Assembly: GCA_021372585.1 (NCBI GenBank)
Contig: JAJFUD010000088.1
Coordinates: 1-36,191, forward strand
Direction: 5' to 3'
Origin: a bacterium
Lineage (GTDB): Bacteria; Caldisericota; Caldisericia; UBA6126
DNA length: 36,191 nt
Shown: in pieces, positions 1 through 7,161 of the stretch
Position numbering within the stretch: the stretch's first letter is position 1
How the letters are laid out: every line of letters begins with the position of its first letter
Made by a program: the position numbers and the translations under genes
The notes under the pieces: generated by a model
What the model was told of the DNA's origin: nothing
The model's database searches: none
Seen by the model: only the letters and a program-made list of their open reading frames with translations

Positions 1-17
1 GCCAACTGGCTTCGGAA

Positions 18-53
18 GAGAGTGGGTAAACTTTTTTGTGTAAACCCTCTTTT
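18..53 (+). terminator. possible terminator of a gene upstream of the window
   Basis: Positions 18-27 can pair with 44-53 with one mismatch and some G-U pairs, and the 3' arm runs into a T-rich stretch (48-57). It could end a plus-strand gene lying left of the window. The stem is imperfect, so this is weak. Confidence 0.25.
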
Positions 54-100
54 TCTTAGATTGTGCGAAATTCTTTTATTCATTTATCGACCTTGTATTC

Positions 101-128
101 CCTCAAACAGGTTTGAACTTCGTCCCGC
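101..128. repeat. left copy of 28-bp direct repeat flanking hicBA
   Basis: This copy matches 724-751 at 26 of 28 positions; the differences are T/C at copy position 14 and G/A at position 27. The two copies bracket the hicBA module about 620 bp apart. On the minus strand both copies would read G-T-K-F-(K/E)-P-V-stop, so they may be duplicated ends of a coding region or a recombination site. They do not fold as a tRNA T-arm. Confidence 0.7.
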
Positions 129-166
129 TAAATGGAACACTTTTTCTGGATTGATCTTGATTTCTT

Positions 167-193
167 TTGTTTAGAATAAAACTCAATTATAAT
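167..193 (+). promoter_or_regulatory. probable hicBA promoter
   Basis: A perfect TATAAT lies at 188-193. The -35 region is poor: TTGTTT at 167-172 with 15-bp spacing, or TTTTGT at 165-170 with 17-bp spacing. Transcription would start near 200, leaving a leader of about 30 nt that contains the AAGGGAGA ribosome-binding site of hicB. HicB-type antitoxins usually repress this promoter, but I see no clear palindromic operator. Confidence 0.45.
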
Positions 194-232
194 AATGAAA
201 GTAGATGAGAACGTCTATACAAGGGAGAGAAG

Positions 233-454
233 ATGAAAGAGTTAAATTACATTGTCTGGAGAGAAGATGATTGTTACATATCTCAATGCTTGAATGTTGA
301 AGTGGCTTCTTTCGGGAAAACTATCGAAGAAGCTATTAAAAACTTAGTTGAAGCGGTGGAATTATATTTAGAAGATGAAAAGATTGAGTTTCAGAATATT
401 GAAGATGTATTAGTGGGAAGCAAGCGATTACCAATCTCCTTACCTAATGCCTAA
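233..454 (+). CDS. hicB: HicB-family antitoxin
   Basis: This 73-residue protein has the HicB partial RNase H-like fold pattern. An N-terminal strand (Y-I-V-W-R-E-D-D) is followed by C-L-N-V-E-V-A-S-F-G-K-T, then the typical helix T-I-E-E-A-I-K-N-L-V-E-A-V-E-L-Y-L-E. In the family, HicB binds and neutralises the HicA mRNA interferase, and longer forms repress the operon through a C-terminal DNA-binding domain. This copy is short and has no recognisable HTH or ribbon-helix-helix tail, so autoregulation may be weak or shared with another factor. A good AAGGGAGA ribosome-binding site precedes the ATG. The gene overlaps hicA by 8 bp, which implies translational coupling. The antitoxin-first order is a common arrangement. 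Confidence 0.85.
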   Translation: MKELNYIVWREDDCYISQCLNVEVASFGKTIEEAIKNLVEAVELYLEDEKIEFQNIEDVLVGSKRLPISLPNA

Positions 455-671
455 TCGCTATTCTTCTTTTGAGATTGAAACAGTTCTGGTAAAGTTAAGA
501 TTCCATATAACCTCACAAAAGGGATCACATAAGAAATACAAAACGGATACCGGTCTGATCTGTATATTGCCAGCCAATCGAAAAGAGATACCTGTCGGTA
601 CTTTTCGGTCTATCCTGAAGCAAATGCAGATTTCAAATGAAGAATTTAAAGATCTTTTAAATTCAAAATAA
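447..671 (+). CDS. hicA: HicA-family mRNA interferase toxin
   Basis: This 74-residue protein has the double-stranded-RNA-binding-like HicA fold. The conserved active-site motif G-S-H-K-K-Y is present at about residues 26-31, including the catalytic histidine. Downstream are the I-P-V-G-T-F-R-S-I-L-K-Q-M segment and the C-terminal helix S-N-E-E-F-K-D-L-L seen across the family. HicA cleaves mRNA when released from HicB. Its start lies inside the end of hicB, so it is translated by coupling. The reading frame is full length and intact, so the toxin is probably functional. Confidence 0.87.
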   Translation: MPNRYSSFEIETVLVKLRFHITSQKGSHKKYKTDTGLICILPANRKEIPVGTFRSILKQMQISNEEFKDLLNSK

Positions 672-723
672 GCTTTTACCATGTGTTCATGGTTTGATTT
701 ATAAATTTTTGAATTGTAAGATT

Positions 724-751
724 CCTCAAACAGGTTCGAACTTCGTCCCAC
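724..751. repeat. right copy of 28-bp direct repeat flanking hicBA
   Basis: This is the partner of 101-128, starting 52 bp after the hicA stop codon. The core contains the palindrome GTTCGAAC at 734-741, which the left copy has as GTTTGAAC. It may mark the boundary of an inserted toxin-antitoxin cassette. Confidence 0.7.
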
Positions 752-828
752 CAACCCCGTTTAATGCGGTTTTTACTCCTCTAGGAAAATCTTGCTATAC
801 CAGATTTTTGGTCTACCTGCATAAGCTC

Positions 829-864
829 CTGATACAAATTCACCCCCCTATGCAACTGTATCAG
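829..864. repeat. 8-bp inverted repeat
   Basis: CTGATACA at 829-836 and TGTATCAG at 857-864 are perfect inverted arms around a 20-nt loop containing C6. No poly-T follows, so this is not a standard terminator. The role is unknown. Confidence 0.5.
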
Positions 865-994
865 AAATGAGGTCAGAACTGGCTGGATAAGACAAGATAA
901 AAAAATAGTATTTACCTTGAAAATTTCCCTTATTTTTTCTTGACAAAATATTTTTCTACCTTACGGTTATTTTTATGTACAGGAAGACAATAAT

Positions 995-1021
995 ACCGAT
1001 ACCACCGATACTACCGATACT
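995..1021 (+). repeat. three tandem 9-bp units (ACCGATACY)
   Basis: Three adjacent units read ACCGATACC, ACCGATACT and ACCGATACT. A small ORF starting at 975 translates them as repeated I-P-(I/P)-type residues. They could be slippage repeats or a small iteron-like protein-binding site. Confidence 0.7.
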
Positions 1022-1027
1022 TATACC

Positions 1028-1277
1028 ATGAATATCGGAGACCAACTGACCAAATCGATAAAGAAAGGACTAAAAAACAGGGCACGATCGAGGAAGAGGA
1101 GTTCTGTAATGCCGATAACGGTTTTAGGAGGGCAACATGAAAAGGAAGATTCTGACAAGTGAGCGTGTACACATTTTTTTGTGCTTCCTTATTTCATCAA
1201 GGGTATTTGATCCTGATGGTTTGGGTTTTGGTCTCATACTCAATGGTTGCGTCAAGGTTTTCTATCATAAAGCGTAG
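1028..1277 (+). pseudogene. possible remnant of a two-ORF junction
   Basis: ORF 1028-1162 (44 codons, very basic) reads through a purine-rich, coding-like stretch. A second ATG at 1137 has a strong TAGGAGGG ribosome-binding site and begins M-K-R-K-I-L-T-S-E-R-V. That ORF overlaps the first by 26 bp, as adjacent operon genes often do. It reads only about 10-20 plausible codons before crossing antisense into the 3' end of the gene ending at 1197, and stops at 1277. I read this as the end of one lost gene and the beginning of another, cut by a rearrangement. Neither fragment is recognisable. Confidence 0.35.
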
Positions 1278-3881
1278 GGGTAAAAAGGTTCGACCATCCT
1301 GGATAAAAGCGGGAGTATCTAACTTAATCCAGTCATTATCGATACGTGCTATAGGCTTGTCTATATAAAACTCAATCCTTTTATAACCGGTATCCAGTAA
1401 AACGATTTTGGCTTTTTCATCGTAGATTACCTTTATCCGATTATTAAAAACAACTTCAGCGATCAATCGAATACCTACAAACGTCAGACCATTTTTGCGG
1501 ATTGGGATGGATGCTTTTTCAATGGTAATCACTTCATCATTTAATTTTGCTTGATCAGATCCAATCTTAATTTCTAACGTATTTCCAATCGCATGGACAT
1601 TCACTTGAATTTCCTGGTTTAAATCCGGATATTCGGGAAAGGTAAAGTGAAGATAAGCGGTATTCATTTGCCAAGCTTTCAAACGGTTTGCTTTTATTGT
1701 AAAAGAAATCTTTTTATCGGATAACTTCCCGGTTTTTGTATCACATCGTAAAAAATTCTCAGTTCTAAGTTCAAAAGATAAATCTTTTGGATAAGTAGTA
1801 TGGAAGTTTACTTCAAAAACCTGGTCCTTAAATATGGAACACTGATCTATTTTGATGGTTTCAGACTCCCATATGATTTCTGGCAACGGATCAGGTTTGA
1901 ATGAGTCTCGGATAGGAATGATATGGTAACGGCAATTGAATAAATCCGATACATAAATATGATTATTTTTGATTTTTGCCCGAATAGGAACATAAAATTG
2001 GTTTGGTTTCTCTGAATAATCTTCTTTAGTCCGACAAAATACCACTTCTCCTTTTTCGCCAATCTTTTCAATCACTTCTCCCGTTCTATTGATATGCCAT
2101 AAACAGCACTGAATCGTATCAGTCAGGAGAAATGTTCCATCTGGATATAGGGAAAGGGAGGAATAAAAACTGCTTTCGCTCTTTGGTAGTATTATTTTCT
2201 CAAGAAAATCGTTTGTTTCCCTTGAATAAACTAATATTTCCTGATTCACAGCATCCAAAAAGAAGTATTCTTCGCTTGTTAAACCAAATCCAATATAGAA
2301 GGGGGTATGATTTGAGTCAATTTCCGGAGAGTTCTTAAAAGAAATAGTATACAAATGTTGTCTGTCCTCTGGATGAATTTCAAAGCTCATAAGATTGGGA
2401 GAGTTGGCTATATTCTGGGCACTATCTAAAACATAGACTTTTTCTTTATCAACAAGTAGATTTGCGAAATTACGTTCATGTATCGTCGATTTATACTGGT
2501 CTATATCAATCAATTCATAGAAACCAGACTCCCCAATTTTTTGGATATGAATATAACCGCTGTCAAATTCGGTGCATATTAAATTTTGATTTTCATCGAT
2601 CTCCATGTCACGCATAGAAAGCCCAATGTTAGAGTAACTATTATAATGCTTTCCAAACTGATTAAACTGATTAATTATCTCATGACCTTCTAACGTTGTC
2701 TGAATCAATGCTCCGTCATTGTTTATCCCGAAAGCAATGGAATTGAAAACTTGCCCTCTTTCTAGGCTGGATCTACCAATATTTACGATTTGATTACCTT
2801 GATAACAGAGAATTTGATATCCCAAACCAACACCAATATCTTTGTGAAGACCGATCATGAGATCCTGGTTAAAGACAAAATCCAGCCAAGGTTCATTATA
2901 ATTCCCTACACTCTTTTTAGATTCATTTACAATATAGATTTCATCTCCAATTTTTCCATACCGCAGGATGACAATAGAATAATCCCACATTTCCGTATCC
3001 AGATTGTATTCAAAACAATCTGTCAACAAGTAATTTGGTGCCTTGAAGGAGAGAATTCTTCCACTTAAACTACTTCTCAGACGTGATAAATCGATTCGAT
3101 TGATCATGGATATCCTGTTGCCGGCTTGGTCAAAAAAATAGAGCTCAATTAAGTCATCCCATTCCTCCTGTTTATTGGTTAAGACAATCATATCAAGGTC
3201 GGGAAGAACAGCAAACTCGTCTGTTTGGAGTGATACTGCTCCTGATTGTAGCATGACTTCAGATAGAATTTTGCCTGTAAGATCCATCTTGATCAACGTA
3301 TACTTGGAGCCTAAGTCAGAGTCAGCATCAGCAATTTCAGTTTTAACCAGGAATAGTATATCTTGTGCAATTTGAAACGAATAAGAATCACCACCCGATA
3401 CAAGTATGGTTCGGACTACTTTTTCAGAGATAGGGTCTACTACATAAATTTTGTTCTTAGATTGGGTATAGTGAAGTTGGATATAAAGAAGTCCTTTGGA
3501 ATCTGATTCCATGCTTGTATGAAGCCCACCCCATGACATAAAATCAGAATTTCTCGGTATTCCTTGTAGGCATTGTGCAGTAAAATCATCAACTGAGGTG
3601 CTTTTGAAAACATCTAACCAGGAAATTTCATCTAATAGTAAAATATCTATCGGAAATCTCCTGATAAAGTTTTTATTGCTAAGGTGGAAGACTGAAATTC
3701 CGAATTGATCCAGAACATACAATTGGTTATTATATATTTCCAATCCATAGGGAGCATACAAATAACCTGGCAATGGCCCATATCCTGCAATCACATGATT
3801 AGCTGGAGCTTCAGTTGAAGTAGTATTTGCTGGTAACGCAAAACATATCATTATCAAAAACAATAGTAGTGTTTTTTTCAT
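1197..3881 (-). CDS. secreted beta-propeller-like protein with C-terminal stalk domain
   Basis: This 894-residue protein begins with a clear signal peptide (M-K-K-T-L-L-L-F-L-I-M-I-C-F-A-L-P-A). A long region of repeated short beta motifs follows (for example L-E-I-Y-N-N-Q-L-Y-V-L-D-Q-F-G-I), resembling NHL or similar propeller blades from about residue 35 to 640. The last 130 residues form a stalk (copper amine oxidase N-terminal-like) domain with the hallmark D-G-R-T-F-L-P-L-R-F-M-I-E. It is the second gene of a two-gene operon: its ATG overlaps the upstream TGA as ATGA (3878-3881), and its GGGAGGTG ribosome-binding site lies within the upstream gene's last codons. Its partner has the same architecture. 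The likely location is the cell surface or outside the cell. I cannot tell whether the propeller binds a ligand or is structural. No catalytic motif is visible. Confidence 0.75.
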   Translation of the reverse strand: MKKTLLLFLIMICFALPANTTSTEAPANHVIAGYGPLPGYLYAPYGLEIYNNQLYVLDQFGISVFHLSNKNFIRRFPIDILLLDEISWLDVFKSTSVDDFTAQCLQGIPRNSDFMSWGGLHTSMESDSKGLLYIQLHYTQSKNKIYVVDPISEKVVRTILVSGGDSYSFQIAQDILFLVKTEIADADSDLGSKYTLIKMDLTGKILSEVMLQSGAVSLQTDEFAVLPDLDMIVLTNKQEEWDDLIELYFFDQAGNRISMINRIDLSRLRSSLSGRILSFKAPNYLLTDCFEYNLDTEMWDYSIVILRYGKIGDEIYIVNESKKSVGNYNEPWLDFVFNQDLMIGLHKDIGVGLGYQILCYQGNQIVNIGRSSLERGQVFNSIAFGINNDGALIQTTLEGHEIINQFNQFGKHYNSYSNIGLSMRDMEIDENQNLICTEFDSGYIHIQKIGESGFYELIDIDQYKSTIHERNFANLLVDKEKVYVLDSAQNIANSPNLMSFEIHPEDRQHLYTISFKNSPEIDSNHTPFYIGFGLTSEEYFFLDAVNQEILVYSRETNDFLEKIILPKSESSFYSSLSLYPDGTFLLTDTIQCCLWHINRTGEVIEKIGEKGEVVFCRTKEDYSEKPNQFYVPIRAKIKNNHIYVSDLFNCRYHIIPIRDSFKPDPLPEIIWESETIKIDQCSIFKDQVFEVNFHTTYPKDLSFELRTENFLRCDTKTGKLSDKKISFTIKANRLKAWQMNTAYLHFTFPEYPDLNQEIQVNVHAIGNTLEIKIGSDQAKLNDEVITIEKASIPIRKNGLTFVGIRLIAEVVFNNRIKVIYDEKAKIVLLDTGYKRIEFYIDKPIARIDNDWIKLDTPAFIQDGRTFLPLRFMIENLDATIEYETKTQTIRIKYP

Positions 3882-6667
3882 TTTTCACCTCCCGGGTCCG
3901 GGATATTCCTTAAGATAATCGTAACCTTTTGGCTTTTACTTTCCCAATACACTTGTGCTCCAAATGTTTCGGACAGGAATCGAATCGGAACTAAAGTACG
4001 GTTATTCAACAGCAAAGGGGGTGCATCCAAAATCAATGTTTCTGCCTGAACCCTCTCTCCGGTTTTGATTCTTTTTTCAACCTTATCGGAAGTCAACCAC
4101 ATGTAGATCGTAATACGATCATAGACGATGGATATCTTTTGTTCTTGCTGGTTCCAGTCTACGTTTGCACCAAATGCTTCGGATATAAACCGAACAGGAA
4201 CCAAAGTACGTTTTTTTATTATCATTGGAGGGGCTTCTAATACTTTTTTTTGGCCATCCACTATCGCCTCCGGTTTATTAATCCAAAGCTCCAGGATGAT
4301 AGGATTATTTCTACTGATAACCAATTGTTTTTTGGTTTGTAAACCAATTCTATTGGTAGCGGTAATTTCTATAGTATTCGTAAGATGCTTTAAACTCAGC
4401 TGATAAACGTATCTTCTTTTATTCTCTCTGTCTTCTGATACCGAATTACCATCTATGGTCACCGATTGGATTCCTGTTTCTTTATCATACGCTTCTACGA
4501 TAATGATAACGCTGCTCACTTCCACTTCTGTATTATCCGCAGGAGAAACGATGGTAAGCTCCGGAGGGGTTTTATCAATCGGAAAATCACTTTTTGTGGT
4601 ATCGAATTTGGTAATAAATAAATCGTTTGCACCAACTCGCTTCTGGCTGTTATTTCTCTCCATCACTGGAAAATCATCACTCCAAGTATAACCCGTTACA
4701 TAAACATATCCCTCCGGATCAATACAAGAAGAAGAGGCAGCATCTTCAGAATTTCCTCCCAGATACGTAGAATAGATAAGGGTAGTGCCCAAATTATTGA
4801 GTTTGGTGATAAAAGCATCGTATGAATCTTGGTTGAATATCCGGTATGCACTACTCGTAACCGGGAAATCTGTACTGGTAGTGTATCCGGTGATGTAAGT
4901 GTTGCCATCTTTATCCACGGAGAATCCATTCGCTTTATCTTCTGAACTGCCACCCAGATAAGTTGAAAAGATTAAAGAAGAACTGGTTATATCCAGTTTA
5001 GCAATAAAACAATCCCCTCTTGTATTATTCGAACTGACGGCTATCTGAAAAGCACCTGGAGTAACAGGTAAATCATAACTATCGGTAATGCCACAGATAT
5101 ATACAATTCCCTTTGAATCCACTTCTATCCTATAACCTTTTTCATCTGAACTTCCCCCAAAATAAGAAGAATAGAGCAATTTGCTTCCGGTAGAATTCAC
5201 CTTCGATATAAAAGAATCGTCGCCATATCCTTGTAAGCTTTTTTGATAAGCATCTGATGAGACTGGGAAGTCAGGACTGTTGGTTTCACCGGTCACATAG
5301 GCATTGCCATCTTTATCCACTTCAATGTCATAAGATCTGTCTTCTTTTGATCCTCCTAAAAATGTAGAGTATCGTAGATGTTGACCGGTTGAGTCCACTT
5401 TGGATACAAAAATGGTTGTTTTTCCCTTGTTGGTTTTTTGATAAGCATCAGTGGAAACCGGGAAATCTTTGCTTGTGCAAATTCCAGTGATATAAACATT
5501 ACCATCATGATCAATAGCAATGGCTTGGGCATATTCATATTCACTGCCTCCCATAAAAGTGGAATAAACCAGGATAGATCCGTTTGCATCAAATTTGCTG
5601 ACAAAGCCATCCGATCCCCCTCCTTTGTGAGAAGTCTGATAAGCCTCTTTCGTAATGGGGAAATCGTAGCTTTGGGTTTCTCCCGTAATATATATACAGT
5701 TCTCCCGGTCCACTTGAATTCCGTTAATCATGTCATATTCAGATCCACCAAAATAAGTTGAGTAAACCAGAGCTTTACCTTCTGGATTCAGTTTTACAAT
5801 AAATCCATCTTCTTGATAATTAGCGCCTTTTTCTCCCTGATAGGGGTCAGGAGTGACCGGGAAATCATAACTTCTTGTAAAACCACACACGTAAATGTTC
5901 TTATCGAAATCTATCGAAATATCTGTTGGTTGGTCCTCATCAGAACCACCGATTAAAGTCGAGTATACCAGAGGATCAATTACGATTGTATGATCACGCC
6001 TTTCCGGGATACCATTAAAAGAAAGAATACTGTTATGGACAGTAAAATGAGATGGGATATTTTGCTTGGTCACAATATCATAAACTGTTAAATTCGTATC
6101 CATAACATCTCCATGGCTTGTTGCCATCTGGAGAGAGGTTTTATGCGATATCAATTCAGCACCATTTACTTTAATTTGTAAATCACTGATATTCGCTTCC
6201 GGGGCAATATAATATTCGTATTTCAAACCTTCTGGAGAGAAGAAATAAGCCAGGTCGATTCCGCTCCATAAATTGGAATAGTAAATCTTGGAAAAGTGAC
6301 TGCAATTGGAAGCCCATTTCTTTGAATTGTTACCGATGAAGTAATTACTGTAATGAGGTAAAATACCCTTACCGGAAACATTTGGTACAAGCGGATGAAC
6401 AAATGATAGGGTTATTGAATTATAGGAAATGGAATCCTTGGTAAAAACGATTTTTCCGAAACTGGTTTCCCCGGCAAAAAGGATGGGTGGATCCCATTGA
6501 CCCTTATTTTCTGTAAAGAAATGAGACTGGTTCAAAATGATCTTGGCGTTTTCCCGGGACAACGTTAACATGCTTTGATTAGTCGTAAATGACAAAGATT
6601 GGCTTTGATGAGAGAGTAGAATTAGATGTAACACCATCATAACAATCAACAATTTTCTGACAAACAT
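3878..6667 (-). CDS. secreted SBBP seven-bladed propeller protein with stalk domain
   Basis: This 929-residue protein has a signal peptide (residues 1-26). A region typical of SBBP-repeat proteins follows (F-F-T-E-N-K-G-Q-W-D-P, from about residue 50). Seven tandem SBBP repeats of about 65 residues run from about 233 to 690, each carrying L-(V/I)-Y-S-T-(Y/F)-x-G-G-S and a following D-F-P-V motif. Seven copies would close one complete propeller. Next come an Ig-like segment (about 700-790) and a stalk domain (about 795-925) with two R-T-L-V-P-(V/I)-R-F motifs. Its start is supported by a GGAGGT ribosome-binding site. It is the first gene of the operon with the downstream stalk protein. A surface adhesion or scaffold role is an inference from the domains. 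Confidence 0.85.
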   Translation of the reverse strand: MFVRKLLIVMMVLHLILLSHQSQSLSFTTNQSMLTLSRENAKIILNQSHFFTENKGQWDPPILFAGETSFGKIVFTKDSISYNSITLSFVHPLVPNVSGKGILPHYSNYFIGNNSKKWASNCSHFSKIYYSNLWSGIDLAYFFSPEGLKYEYYIAPEANISDLQIKVNGAELISHKTSLQMATSHGDVMDTNLTVYDIVTKQNIPSHFTVHNSILSFNGIPERRDHTIVIDPLVYSTLIGGSDEDQPTDISIDFDKNIYVCGFTRSYDFPVTPDPYQGEKGANYQEDGFIVKLNPEGKALVYSTYFGGSEYDMINGIQVDRENCIYITGETQSYDFPITKEAYQTSHKGGGSDGFVSKFDANGSILVYSTFMGGSEYEYAQAIAIDHDGNVYITGICTSKDFPVSTDAYQKTNKGKTTIFVSKVDSTGQHLRYSTFLGGSKEDRSYDIEVDKDGNAYVTGETNSPDFPVSSDAYQKSLQGYGDDSFISKVNSTGSKLLYSSYFGGSSDEKGYRIEVDSKGIVYICGITDSYDLPVTPGAFQIAVSSNNTRGDCFIAKLDITSSSLIFSTYLGGSSEDKANGFSVDKDGNTYITGYTTSTDFPVTSSAYRIFNQDSYDAFITKLNNLGTTLIYSTYLGGNSEDAASSSCIDPEGYVYVTGYTWSDDFPVMERNNSQKRVGANDLFITKFDTTKSDFPIDKTPPELTIVSPADNTEVEVSSVIIIVEAYDKETGIQSVTIDGNSVSEDRENKRRYVYQLSLKHLTNTIEITATNRIGLQTKKQLVISRNNPIILELWINKPEAIVDGQKKVLEAPPMIIKKRTLVPVRFISEAFGANVDWNQQEQKISIVYDRITIYMWLTSDKVEKRIKTGERVQAETLILDAPPLLLNNRTLVPIRFLSETFGAQVYWESKSQKVTIILRNIPDPGGEK

Positions 6668-6716
6668 GCTCTACCTCCAATAAAGGCAGTCTTTTTATTG
6701 ACTAACTCAATAAAAG

Positions 6717-6757
6717 ATAATAATTAATATTAAACCTGTATTCTGGTTAAAAACAAT
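6717..6757 (-). promoter_or_regulatory. probable promoter of the propeller/stalk operon
   Basis: Read on the minus strand, the segment has TTTTTAACCAG, then ACAGG, then TATTAT at 6722-6717. The TTAACCAG-to-hexamer distance (28 bp) equals that in the two potassium-module promoters. The other three TTTAC-type sites are missing. The leader to the ATG at 6667 would be about 43 nt. Confidence 0.4.
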
Positions 6758-6903
6758 TTTTAATGCTATTATCTTATTTTTGATGATATTTACCAAATAA
6801 CTTAATCCAATTCATAGTTTATAAACTTGTTACAATATGGTTTTTTAAAACGGTTTTGTAAATAAAAGCTCATTATTAAAAGAGGTTTCACCCTTATCCT
6901 ATA

Positions 6904-6971
6904 TTTTTACGCAATTTTTACGGATATACCCTTTTTTTTAACCAGTAATTTACATGACATAAGCATATAAT
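6904..6971 (+). promoter_or_regulatory. promoter with four-site operator for the trkH unit (element copy 1)
   Basis: TTTAC-type sites start at 6906 (TTTAC), 6917 (TTTAC), 6938 (TTAAC) and 6949 (TTTAC), and TATAAT starts at 6966. The pairs are 11 bp apart, one helical turn, as expected for tandem binding by OmpR/PhoB-family regulators. The last site lies where a -35 box would be, and no good -35 is present, which suggests activator-dependent transcription. The same offsets (0, 11, 32, 43, and -10 at 60) recur at 9227-9292. KdpE, encoded downstream, is the natural candidate regulator. Confidence 0.65.
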
Positions 6972-7047
6972 GCTTCGTTATGATATTGACAGACAGCGTA
7001 AATAGTATGAAAAGTAAGGTTATAAAACGGTTTAGAAGGGGTCAGAG

Positions 7048-7161
7048 ATGAAGCATTTCTTTCAAGTTACAGTATCCATTATGACCGAAATGGGTTTCTG
7101 GGTCATCTATCTGGCAATACTACTATGCCTGTTGTTTATTTTGAGGTTGTTATTGGTATGA
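7048..7161 (+). CDS. 37-residue membrane microprotein preceding TrkH (KdpF-like position)
   Basis: This small ORF encodes a short amphipathic start (M-K-H-F-F-Q-V-T-V-S-I-M-T-E-M-G) followed by one hydrophobic helix (about residues 17-37: F-W-V-I-Y-L-A-I-L-L-C-L-L-F-I-L-R-L-L-L-V). An AAGGGG ribosome-binding site sits 6 nt before the ATG, and the promoter -10 lies about 75 bp upstream. Its TGA overlaps the most plausible trkH ATG as ATGA (7158-7161), so the two are probably translationally coupled. KdpF, a roughly 30-residue single-helix peptide, stabilises the KdpFABC K+ pump. By position and form this peptide could do the same for TrkH, but no sequence homology is claimed. It is too short for most gene finders. 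Confidence 0.6.
   Translation: MKHFFQVTVSIMTEMGFWVIYLAILLCLLFILRLLLV

Larger units (their letters stand above)
672..1196. other. gene-poor stretch with small-ORF remnants and short repeats
   Basis: No gene of normal length lies here. It holds the right 28-bp repeat (724-751), a weak CCG...CGG hairpin followed by T5 (758-775), an 8-bp inverted repeat (829-836 with 857-864), a TTGACA box at 940-945 without a good -10, three tandem 9-bp units (995-1021), and small overlapping ORFs (975-1030, 1028-1162, 1137-1277). The last ORF has a strong ribosome-binding site but runs antisense into the end of the neighbouring gene. The pattern suggests decay or a rearrangement junction. Confidence 0.6.
6668..7047. 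other. AT-rich divergent intergenic region between the stalk operon and the trkH unit
   Basis: No gene is visible in these 380 bp. The left part carries the minus-strand promoter for the stalk operon. The right part carries the four-site element and TATAAT for the trkH unit. A perfect inverted repeat AAGCAT-ATA-ATGCTT (6961-6975) surrounds that -10, and TTGACA occurs at 6986-6991 without a properly spaced -10. Confidence 0.6.

Noticed and set aside
101-128. The repeat core GGTTCGAA suggested a tRNA 3' end used as an attachment site.
   Set aside because: The flanks do not pair into a T-stem or acceptor stem on either strand, and no rest of a tRNA is present.
458-754. A 98-residue minus-strand ORF across hicA.
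   Set aside because: It is the antisense shadow of hicA, with no family resemblance and no initiation signal.
995-1021. The tandem 9-bp units as a CRISPR-like or iteron array.
   Set aside because: Units are adjacent with no spacers, there are only three, and no replication or cas gene is near.
6986-7011. TTGACA at 6986-6991 as the main trkH promoter.
   Set aside because: The only -10-like hexamer (TATGAA at 7006-7011) is 14 bp away, too close for a sigma-70 promoter; the TATAAT at 6966 fits the duplicated element better.
7125-7157. A trkH start at ATG 7125 giving 11 more residues.
   Set aside because: It has no ribosome-binding site and lies inside the microprotein ORF, whose stop overlaps the ATG at 7158.
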